Shown: positions 1 to 8,936, counted from the stretch's first letter. The stretch: 64,000 nt of DNA from an uncultured Desulfovibrio sp. (GCA_937926875.1 CALBAX010000134.1:124001-188000); one strand, 5' to 3'. Notes: a model not told the origin generated them from the sequence alone. Numbers and translations: made by a program.

Positions 1-213
1 TGTTCGCTGCCAACGGGACTGAGGACGAGACGGGGCGCCCGCCCCTGGAGCCGGGACAGGCGAAAAGCTTCTTCGAGGAGCAGGCGGCAGGACTCGCCGC
101 TGTCGGCACCCTCGTGGCCGGCAAGGGGCCAGAGTTCGAGAGCCGCAGACGCTCCGCAAGATTCGGGTCGTTGCATCGTAAGGATACCGGGAATACCGCC
201 ACCGGCGGGTAAG
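1..213 (+). other. Left-edge open frame, unassigned
   Basis: A reading frame enters from the left edge (codons starting at base 3) and stays open to a TAA at 211-213. It would encode about 69 residues of a C-terminus, with mostly G or C in third positions. An alternative frame on the other strand, from an ATG at about 174 running off the edge, is also open and protein-like. I cannot decide between them and recognise neither product. A short GGACCC/GGGTCC hairpin follows the TAA. Confidence 0.25.
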
Positions 214-419
214 GGACCCGGAGGGGTCCGGTATGTACAGCCCGCTGCCCAAGGGAGCCGCGGCCATTCTATCACAATGTAAAAGCAAATTTTAGGCCAT
301 CTCAGGCATCTTGTCCAGCCCGCACCACCCGCAGAGCTTTCCTGCTTGCCTTGGGGGGACTCTTGGGATATGGTTAGCCCTTAAAAACAATTTTTACGGG
401 CAGTTTGCCCGGGACGTTT

Positions 420-449
420 ACCGTACGTCATCCGTAACGTACGGTTTTT
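420..449 (+). terminator. Hairpin plus T-run upstream of the aminotransferase gene
   Basis: A perfect 9-bp inverted repeat (ACCGTACGT at 420-428, ACGTACGGT at 437-445) overlaps a T-run at 445-449. It ends about 25 bases before the start codon at 474. It has the form of an intrinsic terminator. It could end transcription from upstream, attenuate the gene at 474, or be an operator. The sequence alone does not say which. Confidence 0.5.
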
Positions 450-473
450 ATACTATATCTGAGAGGATCCGGA

Positions 474-1763
474 ATGAAAGAAAACCACTCCAGCCAGAAC
501 GCCCAGGATAGCGGCACCAGCAGTTTCACACGGTTGCGCTCCAAACTGTCGTTTGAGCGCATGGTGGAAATGGGTGCCAAGATGGGCATGGAAAACCCGC
601 TCTTCCTGTGCCACGAGCGGGCGGCTAAGGCCACCACTGTGATCAATGGCAAGGAGTACATCAACTTCTCCACCTACGACTATCTGGACCTCAATACCCA
701 TCCCGAGATCACCGAGGCCGTCACCGAGGCCGCCAAGGTCTTTGGCAGCTCCGCCGGCGCCAGCCGCCTGGTGGGCGGCGAACGTCCGCCCCATCGCCAG
801 CTCGAACGGGCCCTGGCCGACTTCTACGGTGTCGAGGACTGCATCGCCTACGTGAGCGGCCACGCTACCAACGTCTCCACCCTGGGCTTCCTCTTCGGTC
901 ACCGCGACGCCATCTTCTATGACGGTCTCGCCCACAACTCCCTGATGCAGGGCGCCCGTCTTTCCGGCGCCGACCGGTACTCCTACGAGCACAACGACTG
1001 CGACGCCCTGGAGAAGATGCTCAAGGAACACCGCAGCAAGCACAAGCGCGCCTGCATCGTCACCGAAGGCCTGTTCAGCATGGACGGCAACATCCCCGAC
1101 CTGCCGCGCATCATCGAGCTGAAGAAGAAATACGACTGTATGCTGCTGGTGGACGAGGCCCACTCCTTCGGCGTGCTGGGCGCCACCGGCCGCGGCGTGC
1201 ACGAATACTTCGGCATCGACGCCAACGAAGTGGACATGTGGATGAGCACCCTCAGCAAGGCCATGTGCGGTTGCGGCGGCTTCATCGCCGGCCGCAAGGA
1301 GCTGGTGGAATACCTCAAGTACGGTTCCCCGGGCTTCGTCTTCAGCGTGGGCATGCCTCCCATCGTGGCCGCCGCCTGCCACAAGGCCCTGGAGCTCATG
1401 CAGCGTGAGCCCGAGCGTGTGCACAAACTGCAGGCCATCTCCCAGTTCTTCCTCAACTACGCCCAGGAAAGGGGCCTGGATACCGGCGCCGCCCAGGGCT
1501 ACGCCATCGTGCCCATCATGGTGGGCGACTCCATGGTCAGCGGCTTCCTGGCCACCCGCCTCTTTGCCCGCGGCATCTATGTGATGCCCATCACCTTCCC
1601 CGCCGTGAAGGAAGGCGCCGCCCGCCTGCGCTTCTTCCTTTCCGCCTCCCACACGGAGGAACAGATCCGCAAGACCATCGACACCGTGGTCGAAGAGATC
1701 CCCGTAGCCCGGGAGATCGTGGAGAAATTCCGCCGCGAGCACCAGGACGAACAGAACGCCTAG
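474..1763 (+). CDS. PLP-dependent alpha-oxoamine synthase-like acyltransferase
   Basis: A 429-residue fold-type I PLP enzyme of the alpha-oxoamine synthase group (BioF, Kbl, HemA, serine palmitoyltransferase). These enzymes condense an acyl thioester with an amino acid and release CO2. The PLP-contacting motif DEAHSFG begins at D227 and the Schiff-base lysine is K262 in STLSKAMCGCGGF. The SKA context resembles serine palmitoyltransferase or secondary-metabolite members more than biotin BioF. A substrate cannot be assigned, and no biotin or sphingolipid genes are adjacent. The start has a GAGAGG-type ribosome site. A terminator at 1781-1808 separates it from the glycosyltransferase. The following glycosyltransferase and amidotransferase suggest a lipid or glycoconjugate role, which is inference. 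Confidence 0.75.
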   Translation: MKENHSSQNAQDSGTSSFTRLRSKLSFERMVEMGAKMGMENPLFLCHERAAKATTVINGKEYINFSTYDYLDLNTHPEITEAVTEAAKVFGSSAGASRLVGGERPPHRQLERALADFYGVEDCIAYVSGHATNVSTLGFLFGHRDAIFYDGLAHNSLMQGARLSGADRYSYEHNDCDALEKMLKEHRSKHKRACIVTEGLFSMDGNIPDLPRIIELKKKYDCMLLVDEAHSFGVLGATGRGVHEYFGIDANEVDMWMSTLSKAMCGCGGFIAGRKELVEYLKYGSPGFVFSVGMPPIVAAACHKALELMQREPERVHKLQAISQFFLNYAQERGLDTGAAQGYAIVPIMVGDSMVSGFLATRLFARGIYVMPITFPAVKEGAARLRFFLSASHTEEQIRKTIDTVVEEIPVAREIVEKFRREHQDEQNA

Positions 1764-1780
1764 TCTGTCGCACAGCACGA

Positions 1781-1808
1781 GGCCGGGCACCTTGCCCGGC
1801 CTTTTTTT
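1781..1808 (+). terminator. Intrinsic terminator after the aminotransferase gene
   Basis: A 9-bp perfect stem GGCCGGGCA/TGCCCGGCC with a 3-base loop is followed by seven T residues. It lies 17 bases after the stop codon at 1763. Confidence 0.88.
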
Positions 1809-1840
1809 CTTCCCCAACATCCTGCCCATCCGAGGTCCCT

Positions 1841-3094
1841 ATGCTGTCCCCCCGTATGGCCTATGTCCTGCTCTGGTTCCCCCTCTCTTCCGAGACCTTC
1901 GTCTTTCGTGAGATCCAGCAGCTGGTCCAGCGCGGCATGGATATCCGCGTCTATACCATGTACGGCGAGAAGCTGCGCGGTTGCAGCGACGAGATGAAGA
2001 ATTACGCCGGGCCCATCAAGCGTTTCGGCTCCGTGGCGACCCTGCGCCTGCTCAAGGCTTTCTGGCGCGCCTGGAAGCGCGACCGCGAGACCGTCAAGAC
2101 CCTGCTGCGCCGGGGCCTGTTCCGCAAGATGCGCAATCTGGAAGCCTATGCCGAGAACCTCTGGTGCTTCCTGGCCGGTTTCCTGCTCGCCGAAGAGGCC
2201 CAGCGTGACGGCATCGAGCTTTTGCATTCCTCCTGGGGCAACGGGCCCGCCACCGCCGTCTGGGTAGCCTCGCGCCTGTCGGGCATCCCCTTCGCCTTCA
2301 CCGGCCGTGCGGGCGACATCTACCCGCAGGACGGCATCCTGGCCGAAAAATCCCGCGACGCCATCTTCATCCGTACCAACAACATGGCCAACAAGCCCTG
2401 GCTCCAGAGCTTCTGCCCCGCCGGACAGAAAGACAAGGTGCACGTCATCTACAACGGCCTGACCCTGGGCCGCCGCGTGGATTGCCGTGCCCCCTTCCAG
2501 AAGCCCTACCGCCTGCTGGCCATCGGCCGCTTTGCCCGTACCAAGGGCTTCCCCGAGCTGCTCACGGCCATGGCCCGCCTGCGTGACGACGGCTTCCCCG
2601 TGCGCCTGACCCTGGTGGGCGACGGCAACTGGAAGCGCAAGCTGGTAGAGATGCGCAAGCGCCTGCATCTGGAAGATCTGGTGGACATGCCCGGCTTCGT
2701 GCCCAATGACCGCATCCGTACCTTCATGGAAGAGCACGACATGCTGGTGGTGCCCAGCGTGGTGCACACCAACGGCGACCGCGACGGCATCCCCAACGTC
2801 ATCATGGAGGCCCTTTCCTGCGGCATGCCCGTGGTGGCCACCGATGTCTGCGGCGTGGGCGAGGTCATCCGTGACGGCGAGACCGGCTACCTCATCCCCC
2901 AGCGCGACCCCGCCGCCCTGGCCGATGCCATCCGCCGCATGCTCTCCGACCGCGAGGCGGCCCTGCGCATGGCCCAGACCGGGCGCGAGCTCGTCTTCCG
3001 CATGTTCGATACCGAGACCAATATCGCGGCCCTGCAGGATCTTTACTGCCAGCAGTACACGCAGTGGCGCACCACGCACGGCCCCAGCGATTAG
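1841..3094 (+). CDS. Family 4 glycosyltransferase (GT-B fold)
   Basis: A 417-residue retaining glycosyltransferase. The C-terminal half holds the GT1/GT4 signature: a nucleotide-sugar segment around residues 220-270 (LLAIGRFARTKGF) and the acidic motif near residues 310-335 (DRDGIPNVIMEALSCGMP), in the position of the family E-x7-E. It has no membrane segments, so it probably acts at the cytoplasmic face on a lipid- or polysaccharide-linked acceptor. Sugar and acceptor are unknown. The start follows GAGG in the leader. It lies between a PLP acyltransferase-like gene and an AsnB-type amidotransferase, a combination common in surface glycoconjugate loci. Confidence 0.88.
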   Translation: MLSPRMAYVLLWFPLSSETFVFREIQQLVQRGMDIRVYTMYGEKLRGCSDEMKNYAGPIKRFGSVATLRLLKAFWRAWKRDRETVKTLLRRGLFRKMRNLEAYAENLWCFLAGFLLAEEAQRDGIELLHSSWGNGPATAVWVASRLSGIPFAFTGRAGDIYPQDGILAEKSRDAIFIRTNNMANKPWLQSFCPAGQKDKVHVIYNGLTLGRRVDCRAPFQKPYRLLAIGRFARTKGFPELLTAMARLRDDGFPVRLTLVGDGNWKRKLVEMRKRLHLEDLVDMPGFVPNDRIRTFMEEHDMLVVPSVVHTNGDRDGIPNVIMEALSCGMPVVATDVCGVGEVIRDGETGYLIPQRDPAALADAIRRMLSDREAALRMAQTGRELVFRMFDTETNIAALQDLYCQQYTQWRTTHGPSD

Positions 3095-3532
3095 GGGGGA
3101 TCGCCGGGAAGGCGGCCCTTCCGCCAGCGCGGGAGGCTGGCCCCGCCCCTTCCCCCGGCGCACTTTTCCGAAAGACGCCGTACCGCGGCCCCGCCGCGGC
3201 GTCCCCTCCGGCAGCGGTCTCCGCAAGTGCCCTGGACCGCATGGATACGGGCCTGAACATGGGGAGCTGCCGCAGGCAAAGGCCATGTCCCCAGTCCGGC
3301 AGCAGCGCGCAGCAAGCTGCGATGGGGCTTTGCCGCTGCCGGGCACTGCCCCGGCGGCGTGCCGGCCACGACACCCGGACGCCTGGGCGAGAGCAGGCGT
3401 TCCCCCTGCCGGGGATACGGACAACGCCCCTTTTTCCCGCTCCGTGACGGCCTTCCGGACGGAGCCCCTTCCCCCGACACCTGCAACCGGCGGCCGGCGG
3501 CCTGAACCTCCGGTACGCCCTGTGGATATGCC
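3095..3532. other. Intergenic, no gene seen
   Basis: A stretch of 438 very GC-rich bases between the glycosyltransferase and the amidotransferase. Open frames here are low-complexity (Pro, Arg, Ala) and lack ribosome sites. Several short GC hairpins are possible, none with a T-run. I see no convincing feature. Confidence 0.5.
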
Positions 3533-5434
3533 ATGTGCGGAATAGCCGGTATCTGCCGTCTTGACGGCCAGCCCCTGAACGAGGACGCCCGGGCCCATGT
3601 CCGGGCCATGACCGACGTCATCACCTACCGCGGCCCCGACGGCAGCGGCATCTGGCAGGAAGGGCCCGTCTGCCTGGGGCACCGCCGCCTGTCCATCATC
3701 GACCTTTCCGGCGGCAGCCAGCCCATGCAGGACGTGGACGGCGAGCTCTGCATCGTCTTCAACGGCGAGATCTACAACTTCGCCGAGCTCCGGCAGGAAC
3801 TGCTGCAGGCGGGCGCCCGCTTCCACAGCAGCCACTCCGATACGGAGGTCATCCTCCAGGCCTACCGCGTCTGGGGCACGGACTGCCTCCAGCGCTTCGA
3901 CGGCATGTTCGCCTTCGCCCTCTGGGATGCCCCCCGCCGCCGCCTGTTCTGCGCCCGTGACCGCTTTGGCAAAAAGCCCTTCTTCTACACCCTGCAACAG
4001 GGCAGCCTTTTCTTCGGCTCGGAGCTCAACTGTCTGGCCGCCGTGCCGGGGCTGGAGCTCACCCTCGATCCACAGGCCGTCATGCGCTACCTGGCCTACG
4101 AATACGTGCCCACCCCGGACACCATGTACCGCGAGGCCAAAAGCCTGCCGCCCTCGCACTGGCTGCTGGTGGAGGACGGGCGCCTGAGCATACGCCGCTA
4201 CTGGGACCTGCCCCCGGCCGATGAGGACGACCGCCGCTCCGAGGCCGACATCTGCGCCGACGTGCACGGGCTGCTCACCCGCGCCGTAGGCCGCCGCATG
4301 GTCAGCGATGTCCCCCTGGGGGTCTTCCTCTCCGGCGGCATCGACTCGTCCATCGTGGCCGGTCTCATGGCCCGCCAGTCTGCCACGCCCATCAAGACCT
4401 TTTCCATCGGCTTCACCGAAGCCAGCTATGACGAGAGCCGCTACGCCCGCGTGGTGGCCCAGCGCTGGCACACCGACCACCACGAGCGCGTGCTCTCGGC
4501 CGAGGACTGCGCCGAGCATCTGCCCAACATCATCAGCCGCATGGACGTGCCCATGGCCGACGCCTCGGTGGCGCCCACCTGGCTGCTCTCGGGCGTGACC
4601 CGCGAAAAAGTCACCGTGGCCCTGGGCGGCGACGGTGCCGACGAGCTCTGGGCCGGGTACGAGCACTACATCGCCTTCAAGATCGCCGAATGGTACAATG
4701 CCATCCCCGGCATCGTGCGCCGCGGCGTCATCGAGCCCCTGACCCGGCTCCTGCCCGCCTCGGCCGGATACATCAACCCCCGTCTGGCGGTGGAGACCTT
4801 TTTGCGCGGCGCCCACGCCCCGGCCTGGGAACGGGTGCAGACCCTGCTCACCTCCTTCACGCCCGAGATGCAGGCAGAACTGCTGGCCTGCCCCGACCAC
4901 GACTTCCTGCGCCGCGAGAACCTCTTCGCGCCCACGCGGGAGCAGTTCGAGCACTGGCCCGCCGGTCCCTCGCCCCTGGCCCGGGCCTTCCACGTCTATG
5001 CCCGCCAGTTCATGCTGGACGACATCCTGGTCAAGGTGGACCGCTGCTCCATGCTCCACTCGCTGGAAGTGCGCGCGCCCTTCCTGGACAAGGACTTTGC
5101 CGAATATGTGGCCCGCCTGCCCATCCGGCACAAGCTGCGCGGTTTCCAGCGCAAATACCTGCTCAAGAAGGCCTTCGCCGACGTGCTGCCGCCCGAGATC
5201 CTGCACCGCAACAAGCGCGGCTTCCAGATCCCCGTGGCGGCCTGGCTGCGCGGCCGCATGCGTCCGCTCATGGAAGAGCTTTTCGCTCCCGAGCGCCTGC
5301 GTGCCCAGGGCCTGTTCCGGCCCGAAGCCGTACGTTCCCTGGTGGACGCCCACTGCTCCGGCAAGGCCGACCTGCGCAAGCCGCTCTGGACGCTGCTCGT
5401 GCTCCAGCTCTGGCTGCGTGCCCGGGGGATGTAA
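3533..5434 (+). CDS. asnB: Asparagine synthase (glutamine-hydrolysing)-type amidotransferase
   Basis: A 633-residue AsnB-family enzyme. An N-terminal class II glutamine amidotransferase domain (about residues 1-220) begins MCGIAGI, with Cys2 as the nucleophile, which fixes the start. The C-terminal synthetase domain (about 240-600) has the ATP pyrophosphatase loop LGVFLSGGIDSS. The domain hydrolyses glutamine and passes ammonia to an AMP-activated carboxylate. It is longer than E. coli AsnB (554) and resembles versions in polysaccharide or exosortase-type loci that amidate a sugar or lipid acid instead of free aspartate. Its place after a glycosyltransferase fits that, but plain asparagine synthesis is not excluded. 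The upstream ribosome site is weak. Confidence 0.85.
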   Translation: MCGIAGICRLDGQPLNEDARAHVRAMTDVITYRGPDGSGIWQEGPVCLGHRRLSIIDLSGGSQPMQDVDGELCIVFNGEIYNFAELRQELLQAGARFHSSHSDTEVILQAYRVWGTDCLQRFDGMFAFALWDAPRRRLFCARDRFGKKPFFYTLQQGSLFFGSELNCLAAVPGLELTLDPQAVMRYLAYEYVPTPDTMYREAKSLPPSHWLLVEDGRLSIRRYWDLPPADEDDRRSEADICADVHGLLTRAVGRRMVSDVPLGVFLSGGIDSSIVAGLMARQSATPIKTFSIGFTEASYDESRYARVVAQRWHTDHHERVLSAEDCAEHLPNIISRMDVPMADASVAPTWLLSGVTREKVTVALGGDGADELWAGYEHYIAFKIAEWYNAIPGIVRRGVIEPLTRLLPASAGYINPRLAVETFLRGAHAPAWERVQTLLTSFTPEMQAELLACPDHDFLRRENLFAPTREQFEHWPAGPSPLARAFHVYARQFMLDDILVKVDRCSMLHSLEVRAPFLDKDFAEYVARLPIRHKLRGFQRKYLLKKAFADVLPPEILHRNKRGFQIPVAAWLRGRMRPLMEELFAPERLRAQGLFRPEAVRSLVDAHCSGKADLRKPLWTLLVLQLWLRARGM

Positions 5435-5484
5435 CGAACACTAAAAAAAGGCCCGGTACGGCAGGCACGCCTGCCGGGATGGAC

Positions 5485-5562
5485 GAGGGGGCGGGGGAAC
5501 TTTTCCTGGCGGAAAAAAGTTCCCCCGCCCCCTCGCGCTCCCCCACCCCTTCAAAAAACGCT
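5485..5562 (+). repeat. Palindromic intergenic repeat, copy A
   Basis: Two long GC-rich arms (GAGGGGGCGGGGGAACTTTT and its complement, 5485-5534) surround a loop containing CCTGGCGG. They are followed by the family's conserved flank (CTCCCCCACCCCTTC, then AAAAAACGCTC). It lies between the convergent stops of asnB and the effector gene. It belongs to a family with further copies near 21.4, 29.6, 29.9, 45.3, 58.9 and 59.1 kb. Confidence 0.8.
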
Positions 5563-5738
5563 CATACGGGTTGGGAAAAGAGACAAGGGCGCATCACAGG
5601 CCCGGAGAGGACGCATCCTGACAGGATGGCGGCATTCAGGCCGGACAGCAAACGACAGGGACGGGCCGAGGCCCGCCCCTGGATGAGGATCTGAAAAGAA
5701 GGGATGTGTGGATGAAGCAGCCTGTTCGTGCTGACGGC

Positions 5739-7997
5739 TCACGCCTTCACATAGCTGCTGAGGCCCCGGTGGATCTCCCGGGCCTCATCCGTGAACAGGG
5801 CATCGAGACCGGCCACGCCCTTGGTCTTGAAGCCTGCCAGACCGGTGTTCAGGCGCTGCATCTCCAGATTGCCGCCGTTGATGGCCACCTGCTGGAAGAT
5901 CTGCTGGTCCATGTGGCTGCGCGGAGCCTCAAAGGACGGCAGCAGCCCGCCGTTCTCGTGCATCTGCAGAGCCAGGGTCTTGCAGGCCACGTCCATCTGC
6001 CCGGTGCGGTCCTTGCCGCTCTTGCAGTTGAACAGCGGCATCATGCCCATGATGTGCCCCAGCATGGCCAGGCGTGCAGGCAGGCGATAGGGGTCCGCCC
6101 CGCTCATCCTGTACCCCCCGGCGGCCCAGAGGGCGTGGATCTCGTAGCGCAGGGCCTGCACGTTCTGCCTGTCCTGGGCGGAGATGTCCGACCGCCCAAG
6201 ATAGGTCGCCACCATCCCGCCGGACATGTCGTCTTCGTTCCCGAAAAGCTGGATCACGGCTTCCCTGTTGTACCGGTAGGACGTGCCCCAGCCGCCGATA
6301 AGGCCCTGGAGCCCGCCCTGCGCACCGGTGTTCACACCGAAATTGAAGGTGAGCACCTGCGGCCTGACCTTGACCGCCCGTTCCTGGCCGTCAGGCAGGA
6401 CCACATTCACCGTACAGGTGCCGTCAGGCCCGCAGGCATCCTTCCACGAAGCGCATTGCTCGGCCAGATAGGTCTTTTCCGACGTGCCGAAGATCTCGCG
6501 CGGCACATCGGGCGTGACCAGACTGGTGGAGAGCAAAGGCAGCTCGATGACGGCATCGGGGTTCACCGCCAGCCTGCGCTGGACGTCCGCCAGCTTCGGG
6601 GAGCTTTGCAGGGCCGCCGTGAAGATCTCTCTGGCGCGGGTGGCGTTGGCCGCCCTTCTGGCCGCGGGATCCTTGATGGAATAGGCGCTGTTGATACCGT
6701 GCCGCAGGCCCCGGAACAGGGTGTTGCCGCCCACGGCGATCTCCGTGCGGGCCAGGTTCAGGGCATGGTCGGGCTGGCCCCTGTCCTCGCAGGAGACGCC
6801 GTTGATGCCGTGCCGGGCCATGCTCCGGCCGATGGGGCCCGGCTGACCGCCCGCGGCACCGATATGGCAGGCAGGCGTGATGGTGGACGTGGCCGTCACT
6901 CCCGTGCCCCCGCGCCCCAGGTATTGCAGATCGCGCCGGATGACGCCCCAGCCCTGTTCGTTGAGCACCCGGATATGGGCATCCTTGATCTCCCTGGCCA
7001 GCTTCCCCGCCGAAAGCTCGGGCAGCAGCCGGTGCAGTTCCTTGCCCAGCTCTCCGGGGAGGTCGTTGAAGGACTCCATCACCGCATCGGGGACGCGTTC
7101 CCCGTCGGCCAGGCCACGCAGCTCGGGCGGATCGGTCATCTTGTCCTGCATGGCTGCCATCAGCCTGCTGAGATCCCGGGCCCGTTCCGCAAGGCGCATG
7201 CCCTTGTCCGAAGCGGGATCCAGAGTGCCCAGCTCCACACCGGTCCGGCGCACATGCTCCCCTATGACCCGTTCGTAAGCGGCATAGGTCTGCCGGAAGG
7301 CAAGACGCACGTTCCCGGCCGTGAAGGGGCTCTGGTCCTTCTGGGCGGCCATGATGTCCCGCTTGGCATCCAGCTGCGCCTTGAGCCCTTCCAGACAGTG
7401 GAGCACCCCGTCCACGCCCGCCGCGCCTGCGGGCAGGCCCGCCTGGAAGGCATCCAGATCCCTGCGTATGGCGTCCACCGCCCAGGAGACCGAGGCAAGC
7501 TCCCGCTCGCCTTCCGCAACGGACTGCTGCCCCCAGAAGTCGTTCCCCACCAGACGCACGCCCTGGCTCACGAGGCTGACGAAATAGTCGGGATCCACAC
7601 CGGCCCGGCCCAGCTCCGCCATGAGCTCCGGCCGGAGGGCCCGCTGCCCCGGGGCCACCATGCCGCGCCCCAGGCAGGCAAGATTGCGCTCCGCCGCCGC
7701 ATCCAGAAGCCTGGACAGGTTAGCGCCGGTGAAGGCCTTGCCCTCCAGGGACTTCTTGCCGATGTACTGGTTGAACAAACGGGTGCCCTCGGCCTTGCCG
7801 CAATAGGCGCAGACGCTGTCGCGCACGCGCTCGGCCGCGGCCCTGTTCCCGGCCTTTTCCCGGCTCTGTTGCGACCACTGCCAGAAACGGGCCTTGGCGG
7901 TCGTCGCCTGGAGCTTGTCCGTGCCCTGGTCGAGGCGGACGAAGCTGCCCTGGGCCTGGCTCAGGTGGCGCAGGCTGGCTATGGAATCGATAGGCAT
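5739..7997 (-). CDS. SopB/IpgD-like inositol phosphate phosphatase, type III effector
   Basis: A 752-residue protein with both hallmarks of the Salmonella SopB/Shigella IpgD family: NFGVN at residues 552-556 and the Cx5R phosphatase loop NCKSGKDRTG, with catalytic C658 and R664. About 90 residues follow the Cys, as in SopB. SopB-family proteins are injected into host cells, where they dephosphorylate phosphoinositides and inositol phosphates. The N-terminal half, about 190 residues longer than in SopB (561), is not recognised and should carry the secretion signal and chaperone-binding region. No classical signal peptide is visible. It starts 9 bases after the chaperone stop, with its ribosome site (GGAGGGAG) overlapping that stop, so translation is probably coupled. 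No secretion apparatus genes lie in the window. Confidence 0.88.
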   Translation of the reverse strand: MPIDSIASLRHLSQAQGSFVRLDQGTDKLQATTAKARFWQWSQQSREKAGNRAAAERVRDSVCAYCGKAEGTRLFNQYIGKKSLEGKAFTGANLSRLLDAAAERNLACLGRGMVAPGQRALRPELMAELGRAGVDPDYFVSLVSQGVRLVGNDFWGQQSVAEGERELASVSWAVDAIRRDLDAFQAGLPAGAAGVDGVLHCLEGLKAQLDAKRDIMAAQKDQSPFTAGNVRLAFRQTYAAYERVIGEHVRRTGVELGTLDPASDKGMRLAERARDLSRLMAAMQDKMTDPPELRGLADGERVPDAVMESFNDLPGELGKELHRLLPELSAGKLAREIKDAHIRVLNEQGWGVIRRDLQYLGRGGTGVTATSTITPACHIGAAGGQPGPIGRSMARHGINGVSCEDRGQPDHALNLARTEIAVGGNTLFRGLRHGINSAYSIKDPAARRAANATRAREIFTAALQSSPKLADVQRRLAVNPDAVIELPLLSTSLVTPDVPREIFGTSEKTYLAEQCASWKDACGPDGTCTVNVVLPDGQERAVKVRPQVLTFNFGVNTGAQGGLQGLIGGWGTSYRYNREAVIQLFGNEDDMSGGMVATYLGRSDISAQDRQNVQALRYEIHALWAAGGYRMSGADPYRLPARLAMLGHIMGMMPLFNCKSGKDRTGQMDVACKTLALQMHENGGLLPSFEAPRSHMDQQIFQQVAINGGNLEMQRLNTGLAGFKTKGVAGLDALFTDEAREIHRGLSSYVKA

Positions 7998-8006
7998 GGC
8001 TCCCTC

Positions 8007-8462
8007 CTAGACCTTCACGTAAAAGGGCTGCTCGCTCTCCATCACGGTGTCGCCCAGGGTGGCGCAGCGCTGCGTCCAGAAGTCCAGCGACAGGGCAAAG
8101 GATTGCAGGAAGGCATCCAGTTTGTCCGCCGTGGCCTGTTCTGGCAGCCACATCTGTTGCAGCAGCACGGTGTCGCTCTCCGGGGCCAGGGTGATGGTGG
8201 CGCCCTGGGTATCCTGCCACATGAGATTGGCAGTGAGCAGGGCCCGCAGTTCCCGCAGGGACACTTCCTCATCCCCGGAAAGCGTACCTATGCTGCCGAA
8301 GGCAATGAACGTGCCCTGCCCTTCATCGAAACGCAGATGCACCACATGATCGTCGGCCGAAGCCAGGGCGCAGTAATTGGCCTCATCGAGCTGCAAAGGC
8401 TCGATCTCCTGCTGACGGGAAAATTCTTCCAGAAGCGTGTTGGCGGTCTCGCGGCTTATCAT
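8007..8462 (-). CDS. CesT/SigE-type type III secretion chaperone
   Basis: A 151-residue acidic protein with the make-up of class I type III chaperones: small, low pI, an N-terminal helix followed by alternating strands, and a tryptophan/leucine-rich C-terminal helix. Sequence similarity is weak by eye. The call rests on size, composition and its place directly upstream of the SopB-like effector, as SigE-SopB and IpgE-IpgD are paired. It should bind the effector N-terminus and keep it unfolded for secretion. The start at 8462 follows AAGGAGG. Its gene and the effector form one operon. Confidence 0.75.
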   Translation of the reverse strand: MISRETANTLLEEFSRQQEIEPLQLDEANYCALASADDHVVHLRFDEGQGTFIAFGSIGTLSGDEEVSLRELRALLTANLMWQDTQGATITLAPESDTVLLQQMWLPEQATADKLDAFLQSFALSLDFWTQRCATLGDTVMESEQPFYVKV

Positions 8463-8495
8463 GATGCCTCCTTCCGTGCAGAGGTCTAAAGAAGT

Positions 8496-8729
8496 TCAGG
8501 GGATATTTGCGGCCTGTCCCTGATGTTGGCGGTACTGCCGACAGCGTTGGCAACGGAACAGGTCACACCAGTGAATCAGCAAAAAGAGTGCCAGTGGGCA
8601 GCCTCGGCATGGCAGCGGGGCAGCACCACGCACCATACCAGCCTCCGGGCAGAGCCTCCTCGCCTTGCCGGAGGGGCAACGACAATCCGTACACGCCACC
8701 GGCAGAGGTGGGAGGATGCGATGTGTCAT
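8496..8729 (-). CDS. Possible small Cys-rich protein
   Basis: A possible 77-residue protein ending 33 bases before the chaperone start, on the same strand. The ATG at 8729 is preceded by GGGGGATA, a reasonable ribosome site. It contains CxxCxC and two CxxC pairs with a short hydrophobic stretch between them (LALFLLIHW). I recognise no family. Its codon use is less biased than that of neighbouring genes, so it could be a chance frame. If real, it would be co-transcribed with the chaperone and effector. Confidence 0.25.
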   Translation of the reverse strand: MTHRILPPLPVACTDCRCPSGKARRLCPEAGMVRGAAPLPCRGCPLALFLLIHWCDLFRCQRCRQYRQHQGQAANIP

Positions 8730-8904
8730 TATCCCCCAGGGGCATGGACTTTTCAACGTGTCTGCTTCCCGGCGCTCTTGCCGAAAACAGACCGCCTATA
8801 TCCGGCAAGACGCCCCGGCGGGCAGCCGTAGTGGCGACGGCTCCGGCAATCTGGCCCATCCCGGCGGTGGGCGTGCGACGGGGCCTCCGTCCGCCGGCAG
8901 GCAC

Positions 8905-8936
8905 AAAAAAGCGAAGCCCCGGCAGCGGGGCTTCGC
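8905..8936 (-). terminator. Intrinsic terminator for the alpha/beta hydrolase gene
   Basis: A perfect 10-bp stem GCGAAGCCCC/GGGGCTTCGC with a 6-base loop. On the minus strand it is followed by six T residues. It lies 28 bases beyond the stop at 8965. Confidence 0.9.

Noticed and set aside
1760..5353. A very long open frame (about 1197 codons) on the minus strand.
   Set aside because: It lies opposite the glycosyltransferase and asnB genes, is His/Gly/Gln-rich and has no family motifs. It is a shadow of GC3-biased genes.
5706..8489. A 927-codon plus-strand frame across the effector and chaperone genes.
   Set aside because: The minus-strand reading has clear SopB-family motifs; the plus-strand product has none.
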